From positions 1-36,884 of the forward strand of contig JAUHXT010000014.1 of the NCBI GenBank assembly GCA_030426925.1: a DNA stretch of 36,884 nt. The letters are read 5' to 3'. The notes beneath the pieces were generated by a model that did no database searches, was not told the origin of the DNA, and was given only the letters and a program-made list of their open reading frames with translations. The DNA is from Alphaproteobacteria bacterium (GTDB taxonomy: Bacteria > Pseudomonadota > Alphaproteobacteria > Micavibrionales > Micavibrionaceae). Positions 16,155-24,291 of the stretch are shown here, piece after piece. Within the stretch, counting starts at the first letter, position 1, and each line of letters opens with the position of its first letter. The position numbers and the translations under genes were made by a program.

Positions 16155-17546
16155 ATGCAAGATAAAGATGAAGATAAAGACTTTGAAGACGATTTCGACG
16201 ACATGGACTTCATGGACGCCGACGATGATTTCAGCGATGAAGAGCTTGATGAGGAGCTGACTGAAGAGGACCTCGACTTTCTGGAAGAAGATACAGCTTT
16301 CGGTGAGGAAGAAGACTGGGACGAAGAAGATTTCGGTGAGGAAGAGCAGACCGACGGCAAAAAGAAAAAGAAGAAAAAAGCTCCGAAATCCAAAAAACCC
16401 CTGAGCATTAACACGATGGTGGTGTTGGGCGCTGTGGTTATTGGTGCGGTCGTTATGGTCTGGTCGCTGGCCCAGCCTGAAAAAGACCAGTTGCCCAAAG
16501 AACGCCCGTTCCAGTCTGCGCTGTCCCCGCAGGGTCAGGCGAACAATCCGGTTACTGTACCGGCCAATCAGGCCAAACAGCAACGCATCGAGCGTGAGAA
16601 TGAAACACAGGAAGGCGGCTTCCTGAAAAATCCCTCTGAAATTGACGGCTCTCCGGCTCCGCAACCATCAATGGATGCGCCGGAAGTAGACAGTATTCTT
16701 GGCGATGTTGCCCCGCCAATGCCGGCCCCGATTGTGTCTGATGATACGGGTATGGATTCGGCTCTGACCCCTATGCCTGATTTGGCGCAGGATGACACAG
16801 GCGATGCCCTGCCGGTTCCGCGTGCGCCCGAACCGGAAATCGCGGACTCCGGACAGGAAGACTCTATGAGCGCGGCAGAGCTTTTGGAAAACAAGATTGC
16901 CCAGCGTCAGCAGGCCATGACAGACGAGGAAGAAGTACCGCAGGAAGTCGTGGAAGAAGATGTCGAAGAGGTTATGGAAGTAGAGCTTCCGCCTGCTCCG
17001 GAACCGGAATTGGCCGAAACGCCTGAGGAGGAAGGTTTTGGCATGGACATGCCGTCTCCCGCAACGCCGGACATCGAAGAAACAGCTATGGAAGACGACA
17101 TGGAGATGGATGTGCCGCCAAGCCCGTCTGTGTCCAGCGCCGAAATGGAATCGCTGCAGGATGAACTGGACACAACACGGGATGAGCTGGCAAAGGTCCG
17201 CAGTAGCAGCAAAGAAGAAATTGCATCTTTGAACGCCGAAATTGAAAAACTGAAGGCTGAACTCGATAAAAAATCCGCACAGCCTGCTGCTGTGAAGTCC
17301 GAAACGGCAGCCCCTGCGAAAAAGGCTGCTCCCAAGAAAGCGGCTGCCAAGCCAAAAGCACGGACGAAAAGCTGGGAATTGCGGGCGGCCATGCCGGGCA
17401 AGGCCTGGGTGTCTGAATCCGGAAGCAAGGAAATGCGCTCCGTTGTTGTTGGTGATTCGCTATCCGGCATCGGTCGCGTGACGGCTATTACTTATAATAA
17501 TGGCGTTTGGGTGGTTCAGGGAACACAGGGCGCAATTAAACAATAA
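16155..17546 (+). CDS. icmG: IcmG/DotF-like (TraP-like) bitopic type IV secretion protein
   Basis: 463 residues. The first 66 are almost entirely Asp/Glu with Phe/Leu, followed by a lysine cluster and a single membrane segment at about 84-106. Next is a long Pro/Glu-rich periplasmic linker, a coiled coil at about 330-375, an Ala/Lys linker, and a compact C-terminal domain of about 60 residues (starting SWELRAAMPGKAWV). That domain ends in a Gly-Asp-x-Leu-x-Gly-Ile...Gly-Val-Trp-Val-Val-Gln-Gly pattern. The architecture and position directly after dotG match DotF/IcmG; direct sequence similarity in the linker is not expected. The start lies four bases after the dotG stop. Confidence is lower than for its neighbours because recognition depends on layout and gene order. 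Confidence 0.75.
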   Translation: MQDKDEDKDFEDDFDDMDFMDADDDFSDEELDEELTEEDLDFLEEDTAFGEEEDWDEEDFGEEEQTDGKKKKKKKAPKSKKPLSINTMVVLGAVVIGAVVMVWSLAQPEKDQLPKERPFQSALSPQGQANNPVTVPANQAKQQRIERENETQEGGFLKNPSEIDGSPAPQPSMDAPEVDSILGDVAPPMPAPIVSDDTGMDSALTPMPDLAQDDTGDALPVPRAPEPEIADSGQEDSMSAAELLENKIAQRQQAMTDEEEVPQEVVEEDVEEVMEVELPPAPEPELAETPEEEGFGMDMPSPATPDIEETAMEDDMEMDVPPSPSVSSAEMESLQDELDTTRDELAKVRSSSKEEIASLNAEIEKLKAELDKKSAQPAAVKSETAAPAKKAAPKKAAAKPKARTKSWELRAAMPGKAWVSESGSKEMRSVVVGDSLSGIGRVTAITYNNGVWVVQGTQGAIKQ

Positions 17547-17886
17547 CCAGCTCTTTGTGGTATTCTGAAGCAGTAGAACGGACAGATTTAGGCCCGCCAC
17601 ATTGTTGACACATTTAAGGACGTAAACAATTTGTAAACATCGGAAAATAGGGATTATATATATAATTACAGTGACTTAACCGTTTTCTATATTACCTCGT
17701 TTTCGCACAAATTTGCCTTATTTCCTCAAAATATGATCTAATAAAGATATAGGGTGATTGGAAAGACCAGAGTATTTCTTATCAGTCTATTTGGCAAAAT
17801 TGGCACTGATGCCGGTAACTATATTAAACTATTTTTGAGGCTCGCATTCAGTGCTAAAGTGTAACGGTATTATTAGGAGGAGAACC
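17547..17886. other. 340-bp gene-free gap inside the secretion cluster
   Basis: No credible reading frame is visible. This is where icmC/dotE (traQ) lies in Legionella and IncI clusters, but that gene is absent. The stretch is AT-rich and holds a likely promoter for icmD (see 17800-17827), a TATATATATAATTA tract around 17655-17668 and an ATCAGT...ACTGAT inverted repeat (17781-17810). No strong terminator hairpin follows icmG. A small RNA cannot be excluded. Confidence 0.6.
17800..17827 (+). promoter_or_regulatory. candidate sigma-70 promoter for icmD-icmJ-icmB
   Basis: TTGGCA (17800-17805) and TATTAA (17822-17827) are separated by 16 bases, which would start transcription about 50 bases before icmD. 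A second TTGGCA lies directly upstream (17791-17796), forming a direct repeat, and both fall inside or at the edge of an inverted repeat (ATCAGT 17781-17786, ACTGAT 17805-17810), so an operator is possible. A further TTGACA at 17605-17610 lacks a good -10 box. Confidence 0.4.
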
Positions 17887-18267
17887 ATGTTTAAACTATT
17901 GAACCGTAAAACAACAAAAGTCGCTGCCGGTGCTTATATCGGTGTTACATTCGGTGTAACCGATGCTCACGCTGGACAGGACTTCAGTACAATTGCAGAA
18001 AACATCATTACATCTATTGAAGATCTGCCGAGCTTGCTCACTGGTCTTGCATACATGCTTGGTATTCTGCTGGGTACACTTGGTATCCTGAAGATCAAGG
18101 ACCACGTGGAAAACCCGTCTAACGCGAAACTGCAGGAAGGCGCAATTCGTCTGGCAGCTGGTGGTGGCTTGTTCGCCCTGCCGATCGTGATCGAGGCGAT
18201 GAATACAACAGTTGGCGATGGTGCCGGTGTACCGAACGTACAGGTTGACGCTATCGAATTTAACTAA
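17887..18267 (+). CDS. icmD: type IV secretion membrane protein IcmD/DotP (TraR-like)
   Basis: 126 residues from the ATG at 17887, which has a strong AGGAGG six bases before its spacer; a longer frame starting upstream would bypass this site. The N-terminus looks like a signal peptide ending Asp-Ala-His-Ala. Two membrane segments follow (about 58-78 and 95-115), with the family block between them: Tyr-Met-Leu-Gly-Ile-Leu-Leu-Gly, HVENPSNAK, then AGGGLFALPIVIE. The length matches Legionella IcmD (about 130). DotP is a small inner-membrane component of the secretion apparatus. The next gene follows after six bases. A second, related domain occurs in the fusion protein at 24292-25851. Confidence 0.88.
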   Translation: MFKLLNRKTTKVAAGAYIGVTFGVTDAHAGQDFSTIAENIITSIEDLPSLLTGLAYMLGILLGTLGILKIKDHVENPSNAKLQEGAIRLAAGGGLFALPIVIEAMNTTVGDGAGVPNVQVDAIEFN

Positions 18268-18273
18268 GATCGC

Positions 18274-18951
18274 ATGAAATTATTACCTATCACTTTGGGT
18301 ATCGCCAGAACTGGCGGTGCCCAAAACCTTTCCGAAGCCGTGGATAATGAAACACGGCAAAAAGTTTTTCAGCGCGATAATAACACCTGTCGTTATTGCG
18401 GCTTTACGTCTGAAAAATATCAAGACGTCCACTTCATCAATAACAATCCGAAAGACAGCCATTTCGACAATATGGCCACGGCCTGCATATTCTGCCACCA
18501 GTGCTTTAATCTGAAAAAGGTCAGCGATATGAAGTCCGGTGTTCTGATCTGGCTGCCGGAGATGTCTCAGGCCGATTTACACCATGTCGCGCGCGCAATC
18601 TACGTAGCGCGCATTTCGCAGGGCTCTATGGCCGATACGGCTAAAAAGGGGCTGGATGTCATCAGGGAGCGCAGAGAGCACGCAAAAGAGCGTCTGGGCA
18701 CCGATGACCCCTTTATTCTGGCGACTGTGATGGACGATTTTCTATTGCCTAAACATTATGCAAACCGCGGGCAAAAGCTCGATGGTATTAAATTATTTCC
18801 TCTGGATCGCAGGATCATTAAGGAAGGAGATCTGGAATTTAACCAGTTTCCGCAGATCCTTGCCTATTGGCGCTCTAAAAACGGCCCATTTGGCGGAAAA
18901 ATCCCGAATCAATGGAAAAATCTTTATGCCCAGATTAACCCGGCAGCCTAA
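18274..18951 (+). CDS. icmJ: IcmJ/DotN-like (TraT-like) zinc-binding type IV secretion protein
   Basis: 225 residues, no signal peptide and no membrane segment, so cytoplasmic. An HNH-like metal site is visible: C39-x-x-C42 (TCRYCG) and C71-x-x-C74 (ACIFCHQC), with further Cys77 and His53/His75 nearby. DotN/IcmJ is a zinc protein of the coupling-protein subcomplex in Legionella, where it contacts DotL; it resembles HNH nucleases but is not known to cut DNA. Size (Legionella about 210) and position between icmD and icmB agree with this assignment. It has no obvious ribosome-binding site and starts six bases after icmD, consistent with translational coupling. The coupling ATPase it would serve is not in this window. 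Confidence 0.88.
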   Translation: MKLLPITLGIARTGGAQNLSEAVDNETRQKVFQRDNNTCRYCGFTSEKYQDVHFINNNPKDSHFDNMATACIFCHQCFNLKKVSDMKSGVLIWLPEMSQADLHHVARAIYVARISQGSMADTAKKGLDVIRERREHAKERLGTDDPFILATVMDDFLLPKHYANRGQKLDGIKLFPLDRRIIKEGDLEFNQFPQILAYWRSKNGPFGGKIPNQWKNLYAQINPAA

Positions 18952-19022
18952 ATTTTCTCTGTAGACTAAAAGAAATATATAATACTCTGTATAGGAGTAA
19001 TAAAACCCGTAAAATCATATAG

Positions 19023-22000
19023 ATGAAGTTTTTTCAGAAATTACTGGCCCCATTTCAGATTGCACTGCGCCAATCCGTCGAAACCTTTATCCGCCTGGAA
19101 ACGGCGGATGACGAATTCACCATGGCTGCGCGCGATGGCTCACTCGTCAGCTATATCAAAGTGGACGGCAGCCGTCAGATTATCGGGGAGCAGGAATACG
19201 CCTATCTGGTAGAAGGGGCGACAATCAAGGTCGGATCCCGTTTCGACCGTCAGGGCCACGCCTGGCAGATTTATTTTGTGCGCGATCCATACCGCGCCAA
19301 ACGTCACATTGAAAAACTGATCCATCCGTCCAAGGTAACGGCTGAAGCGACAAAGCTCGAGGTTGAGGACGTCTTCAACGAACGTCTGAGGCATTTGTCC
19401 CGTTTTGTATCCTACGAAGAATGTTACTTCGTTCTCTGGACACGCCCGTCCATTTTGAACAAAAACGAAATGAAGCGCGCAGGCGAAGAATCCAAGAAAA
19501 AGAAATGGGTCAACGCCGGTTACGCGCAAAATCCGTATTCCGCGCTCGATGCATTGCGTACCCGTCATAAAAGTTTCATTGCTTCAATGCTGTCTTCCAT
19601 GGACGAGCTGGGTATCAGCTGTGAATTGATGGAAGTGCATAACGCGTTACGGGCGGTGAAGAACAACCTGTATCCGACCAAGGCGCATGAAGAATGGCGC
19701 CCGTGCCTGCCCGGCGACCCCATCCCGCCGCGTGCACCCATGAGCAAGACTGATTTGTCCGATATCCTCTGGCCACCCGTGCCGCAGCAACTCGCGCTTG
19801 CCGATGCCCGCATTGTAAATGAGAGCATCGTGCGTGTTGGTGATTTGTTATGGGGCGGTGCGGACATGACATTGGGGCCGATGGACCCTAGCCCGTTTCC
19901 AATGATTTTGAACAGGCTGTTTGAAGCTGGTGTACCGTACCGGATCTCTTTCCTTTTGGAAGGCGGCGGTTCCTATTCAACGCAATTCCGCATGAACGTC
20001 GCCAAAATTCTTGGCGTGACAAATTCCTTTAACAAACAGATCGGTTTTGCCCTCGAAGGGCTGAACCGGCTGGCACGAAGCGAGCCTGTCGTGCGCATGC
20101 GCATATCCTTCGCGACATGGGCCGAACCATCACAAATGAAGCTGATGCAGGACCGTTTGTCCAATCTGGTTCAGGCAATTGAATCCTGGGGCTATACACA
20201 GGTAAGCGAATTTTCCGGCGATCCGCTGGACTGCGTCATGTCCTCCGCTATGGGCATCCATTGCGCGGGAACGGCTCCGACAGGCGTTGTCCCGCTGTTC
20301 GAAGTGATGAAGCTTCTGCCATGGCAGCGCGCGTCCTCCCCCTTCCGCCACGGCGCGATGTTATTCCGTACACCGGATGGAAAGGTCTGGCCGTACCAGA
20401 CAGGAACAAACATCACCACCACATGGTTTGACCTGATCTTTGCGCAGCCCGGTGCCGGTAAATCTGTTTTGATGAATTCGCAAAACATGGCGACCGTATT
20501 ATCGCCGGGTTTGAGCAAGCTGCCCTATCTGGCTGTTATTGATATTGGCCCGTCATCCTCCGGGCTTGTTTCCCTGATCAAGGAAGCCCTGCCGGAAGAT
20601 CGTCAGCACGAAGCGGAATATTACCGCCTGCAGATGAGCCACGATTACGCAGTAAACCCGTTTGATACGCAGCTTGGTTGCCGTTATCCGATGATTGACG
20701 AGCGCAGCTACCTTGTGGAGCTTCTTACTTTGCTCTGTACGCCCCCCGGCGCAGGCAAGCCGTATGACGGTATTCAGCAACTGGCCGGGTTGGTTGTCGA
20801 CGAAATGTTCCGCTGGCGGGACGACAGCGCGGCCAATGCCGAGCCACGCCCTTACCTGCCGCGCCTTGATGCTGAAATCGACGATGCAATGGCGCGCCAC
20901 CGCGTTCATTTACCAAGCGATCCGTTCTGGTGGGACGTGGTCGATAAAATGTTCGATCTCAACGAATATGTTCTGGCGATCAAGGCACAGCGCCATGCGG
21001 TTCCGAATTTAACGGATGCGATTGTCGCCTGCCGCCGTCCGCAAATTCGCTCCCTATTGGAAGAAACATCCGTCGGAATGACGGCGGAGAACGTTATTAA
21101 CGCTTTTGAACGGATGATTACCTCCGCTATTCGGGAATTCCCTATTCTGGCAGGTGTCACGCAGTTCGATGTATCTGCGTCACGCGTTTGTTCGCTCGAC
21201 CTGATGGACGTATCACCGCAGGGCGATGATTCCGCCGACCGTCAGACGTCCATCATGTACTTGCTTGCGCGGCAGGTGTTGGTTCGTAACTGGTGGGTTG
21301 GGCCGGAAATGCTGGAAAAAATTCCTGAAAAATACCGCGGCTGGCATGAACTGCGCTTGCAGGACATCATGGAAACGCCCAAACGTCTTTGTTACGACGA
21401 ATTTCACCGTACCAGCCGTTCACGCTCTGTGCGTTCGCAGGTCGTGCGCGACGTGCGCGAAGGCCGGAAGCGCGGTGTGCAGATCGTTCTGGCATCACAG
21501 CTTCTGGACGACTTTGACGACGATATGGTCGATTTGGCCACCGGTATCTGGGTCTGCGGTAGTGCGATTTCCGAACAGGCGGTGGATGATGTACGCGAAC
21601 GTTTCGGCCTGTCTGAAACGGCACGGTCCATCATCCGCTATAAACTGACCGGACCGAAAGCCGGTGGTGCGCCTGTCCTGTTTGTTCTCGGAACAACAGA
21701 AGGGCGCTACGAGCAACACTTGCTGAATACGCTCGGACCGATCGAACTTTGGGCACTGTCTACGTCATCGGAAGATGTCGCAATTCGTAACCGTTTGTAC
21801 AACGCACTGGGTGCAGGTCGTGCAAGACAGATGTTAGCCGCCAACTTCCCAGGAGGTAGCGCGCGCAATGAAATTAAACGCCGTATTCTCGCATTGGCAG
21901 AAAAAGGGGAAACTCGTGCATCCGCTCTAAGCCGTGTGATTGAAGGGATTGTAGCCGAATTGATCGAAGCCAGCCATACAAAAATGGAAGCGCCGGAAGA

Positions 22001-22049
22001 GCTCAACCGCCGCAAACGTAAAAAACAGGAAGAGCGTATAGCGTCATGA
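19023..22049 (+). CDS. icmB: type IV secretion ATPase IcmB/DotO (TraU-like)
   Basis: 1008 residues, matching DotO/TraU (about 1010). A Walker A motif lies at residues 474-482 (QPGAGKSVL) and a Walker B at about 788-793 (LCYDE), followed by Arg-rich motifs (RDVREGRKRG, then ASQLLDDF) typical of the VirB4-class secretion ATPases. It is cytoplasmic, membrane-associated and powers assembly or transport with DotB. The ATG at 19023 lacks a ribosome-binding site. The nearest AGGAG (18993-18997) is 25 bases away and is followed at once by in-frame stops, so either initiation is weak or the leader folds. The stop overlaps the next start (ATGA), coupling the downstream gene. Confidence 0.95.
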   Translation: MKFFQKLLAPFQIALRQSVETFIRLETADDEFTMAARDGSLVSYIKVDGSRQIIGEQEYAYLVEGATIKVGSRFDRQGHAWQIYFVRDPYRAKRHIEKLIHPSKVTAEATKLEVEDVFNERLRHLSRFVSYEECYFVLWTRPSILNKNEMKRAGEESKKKKWVNAGYAQNPYSALDALRTRHKSFIASMLSSMDELGISCELMEVHNALRAVKNNLYPTKAHEEWRPCLPGDPIPPRAPMSKTDLSDILWPPVPQQLALADARIVNESIVRVGDLLWGGADMTLGPMDPSPFPMILNRLFEAGVPYRISFLLEGGGSYSTQFRMNVAKILGVTNSFNKQIGFALEGLNRLARSEPVVRMRISFATWAEPSQMKLMQDRLSNLVQAIESWGYTQVSEFSGDPLDCVMSSAMGIHCAGTAPTGVVPLFEVMKLLPWQRASSPFRHGAMLFRTPDGKVWPYQTGTNITTTWFDLIFAQPGAGKSVLMNSQNMATVLSPGLSKLPYLAVIDIGPSSSGLVSLIKEALPEDRQHEAEYYRLQMSHDYAVNPFDTQLGCRYPMIDERSYLVELLTLLCTPPGAGKPYDGIQQLAGLVVDEMFRWRDDSAANAEPRPYLPRLDAEIDDAMARHRVHLPSDPFWWDVVDKMFDLNEYVLAIKAQRHAVPNLTDAIVACRRPQIRSLLEETSVGMTAENVINAFERMITSAIREFPILAGVTQFDVSASRVCSLDLMDVSPQGDDSADRQTSIMYLLARQVLVRNWWVGPEMLEKIPEKYRGWHELRLQDIMETPKRLCYDEFHRTSRSRSVRSQVVRDVREGRKRGVQIVLASQLLDDFDDDMVDLATGIWVCGSAISEQAVDDVRERFGLSETARSIIRYKLTGPKAGGAPVLFVLGTTEGRYEQHLLNTLGPIELWALSTSSEDVAIRNRLYNALGAGRARQMLAANFPGGSARNEIKRRILALAEKGETRASALSRVIEGIVAELIEASHTKMEAPEELNRRKRKKQEERIAS

Positions 22050-22531
22050 GTTATCACAACGACTATACAAACGTAAAAGAAGAAGATTTAAAATTCACAC
22101 GAAATGAAAAACTGGGCATGCTCGGTTTTTTTGTCGGTCTTGCTTTGCTTATTTTTCTTATTTACGCGGTAGCAACGCACCGGGAGAAAGGCACAATCAT
22201 GTTTGGCGTGTGCAAGGCATTTGTTGAAATGACTTTGACCTACCCACCCACCATGCACGTATCCGAAGTCTTGCAATATCCAAGGGCAGTCAGAATTTTT
22301 TACAACTATACCGACCCGTACGGAAACATGAAAAGTGAGGCTGTGGAATGTGCATTTACAAATGTCGCGGGCAGGGGCGCTCAGGCAACATCCATTTTGC
22401 ACAACAGAAAAGAAATCAGCGAAGAGCGAATTAAAGAGTTCAACAAAACCATCTCGGCAATCGTGAATGGTGAACCGGATTTAATCCTCCCACGCCCTTT
22501 AGGGTATAATCTTGAAGACCTAAAGGACTAA
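22046..22531 (+). CDS. unknown single-pass membrane protein coupled to icmB
   Basis: 161 residues with a charged N-terminus (1-28), one membrane segment (about 29-49), then a compact domain with two cysteines (Cys58 and Cys97) and a Tyr/Pro-rich middle (TLTYPPTMHV, then FYNYTDPYG). The C-terminus is hydrophilic. The start overlaps the icmB stop by four bases (ATGA), so it is almost certainly the last gene of the secretion operon and probably makes an inner-membrane protein with a periplasmic domain. I do not recognise it. In Legionella and IncI clusters other genes follow dotO/traU, but none that I can match. It converges with the ubiH-like gene 20 bases downstream, with no clear terminator between. 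Confidence 0.8.
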   Translation: MSYHNDYTNVKEEDLKFTRNEKLGMLGFFVGLALLIFLIYAVATHREKGTIMFGVCKAFVEMTLTYPPTMHVSEVLQYPRAVRIFYNYTDPYGNMKSEAVECAFTNVAGRGAQATSILHNRKEISEERIKEFNKTISAIVNGEPDLILPRPLGYNLEDLKD

Positions 22532-22551
22532 TAAGCAATTGAAATATAGTG

Positions 22552-23748
22552 CTATTTTCCCATTGCCTGGCGCATAAAGAATCGCTTGGCCGGATCAAAT
22601 TTCTGCACCGCGCGCAGACCTAGTGTGCGGATCAGCCGAAAAGGGGTCACAGGATTGGAGAACAAGGCGTTCAGCCCATCTGTTGCCGCTGCCATGCTCA
22701 TGTTATCTGTGCGTCTCAATAGTTGGTAATGCTGAAGTAATTGATCGCTTCCACAATCCTGCTGATTTTCTTTAGCCTCTATCAACAATCCTGACAGGCA
22801 CGCAACGTCCCTATAGCCGAGGTTTAGTCCTTGCCCCGCTATCGGGTGTATACCATGCGCTGCATCGGCCACCAGTGCTGTGCGCTCGCTGATATAAGCA
22901 TGGGCATGAACCAGCCCCAGCGGATAGGAAAACCGTTTTCCGTTTAACTGCACTTCGCCATACCGTTCAGGAAAACGGGATGTCAACGCGGCGTTGAACG
23001 TATTGTCTGACCATTGCATCGCCGATTTTTTTGCATCATGTTCGGACCAGACAACCGACGACCGGTGCCGCCCTTTATCATCGTCATGCATCGGTAGGAT
23101 GGCAAACGGCCCTTCAGCCCTGAAATCCTCAACCGCTATATTGTTGTGCGGATTATCGTGAATCACGGTGCACACGATAGCCTGCTGCCTGTACGACCAT
23201 TGCCGCGTCTGAATACCCGCCCATTCGCGTACAAAGGATCGCCGTCCGTCCGCACCAATTAAAAGCGAGGCTTCGATCGTTTCTCCGTCGTCTGTCGTAA
23301 CATACACGTGATCGTCTTCGACGTTCATGCTTTTTACACTGGCTGGCGCTTTGTAATGAAGGGTTTTTATCTTTTTTGCTTTTTGTACCAGTCCGCGGCG
23401 CAGCACGCGTGCTTCAAAAATCCATCCGAACGCATCTTCGTCTACATCACGTGACAAAAATTCCAGCAGGACAGGGGACCCGCTGTCGGAAATGTGAATA
23501 TCACGAATGGCGCATCCGTCTTTTGCGATATTTTCCCAGATACCCGCATCTTCTAAAACCGTCCGTGAGCCTGCAGAAATCGCGATTGTCCGGCCATCGA
23601 AATCGGCTTTCAGCATGGCCGCAGGGTCCTCACGGTCGATACATGTGACTTCCAGCCCGTTTTGCGACAAAATACAGGCCAGTGATAACCCGGCCATCCC
23701 GCCGCCTATAATAACAATGTCGGATTTATGCGCGCGCTGCTTTGACAT
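22552..23748 (-). CDS. UbiH/UbiF/Coq6-family FAD-dependent monooxygenase
   Basis: 398 residues. The N-terminus has the FAD-binding dinucleotide fold (IVIIGGGMAGLSLA, glycines at 15-20). Next is the family segment Asp-Gly-Arg-x-Ile-Ala-Ile-Ser, a DG motif (LIGADGRRS, about residues 163-171), and the second FAD motif (LVADAAHGIHPIAGQGLNLGYRD, about 290-312). This family hydroxylates the aromatic ring during ubiquinone synthesis. Which ring position (UbiH, UbiF, UbiI or the broad UbiL/UbiM types) cannot be read from motifs alone, so no symbol is given. The gene is divergent from glnK and separates the main secretion cluster from the IcmD-IcmC fusion. The start has only a weak ribosome-binding site. 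Confidence 0.92.
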   Translation of the reverse strand: MSKQRAHKSDIVIIGGGMAGLSLACILSQNGLEVTCIDREDPAAMLKADFDGRTIAISAGSRTVLEDAGIWENIAKDGCAIRDIHISDSGSPVLLEFLSRDVDEDAFGWIFEARVLRRGLVQKAKKIKTLHYKAPASVKSMNVEDDHVYVTTDDGETIEASLLIGADGRRSFVREWAGIQTRQWSYRQQAIVCTVIHDNPHNNIAVEDFRAEGPFAILPMHDDDKGRHRSSVVWSEHDAKKSAMQWSDNTFNAALTSRFPERYGEVQLNGKRFSYPLGLVHAHAYISERTALVADAAHGIHPIAGQGLNLGYRDVACLSGLLIEAKENQQDCGSDQLLQHYQLLRRTDNMSMAAATDGLNALFSNPVTPFRLIRTLGLRAVQKFDPAKRFFMRQAMGK

Positions 23749-23824
23749 TTCATGCTCTTTACGTCTATCTATATAGCTGGCTTAGATCACACAGCGTAAA
23801 AGATCAATCACAATAACAGGATGA

Positions 23825-24169
<345 letters not shown>

Positions 24170-24207
24170 CTTCAGGGCTGTTTTGCCCGCAACAAGGCAT
24201 AAAGAAT

Positions 24208-24240
24208 AAAAAAAGAGAGGATGTTGTTTCCAACATCCTC
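24208..24240 (-). terminator. rho-independent terminator of the IcmD-IcmC fusion gene
   Basis: A perfect 10-bp stem GAGGATGTTG / CAACATCCTC with a four-base loop (24217-24240) is followed on the minus strand by a run of seven T (24214-24208). It lies about 50 bases after the fusion gene's stop. The plus-strand side lacks a T run, so it serves glnK poorly. Confidence 0.85.
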
Positions 24241-24291
24241 CGTCTTAGTTTCCAGGGAGGTAACCTTAAGCTTTTAGATTGGGAGCCTTTC

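Noticed and set aside
16121-16664. Minus-strand Ser- or Phe-rich frames opposite icmG
   Set aside because: They arise from Asp/Glu codons of the acidic icmG N-terminus read on the other strand.
17605-17637. TTGACA at 17605 as an icmD promoter
   Set aside because: No acceptable -10 box at 16-18 bases (AATTTG only), and it would lie about 280 bases from the gene; the TTGGCA/TATTAA pair nearer the gene is better.
18274-18951. IcmJ-like gene as a free HNH endonuclease or homing element
   Set aside because: It sits in the exact icmJ/dotN position between icmD and icmB, has the right length, and lacks the catalytic His-Asn-His arrangement around the cysteine knuckles.
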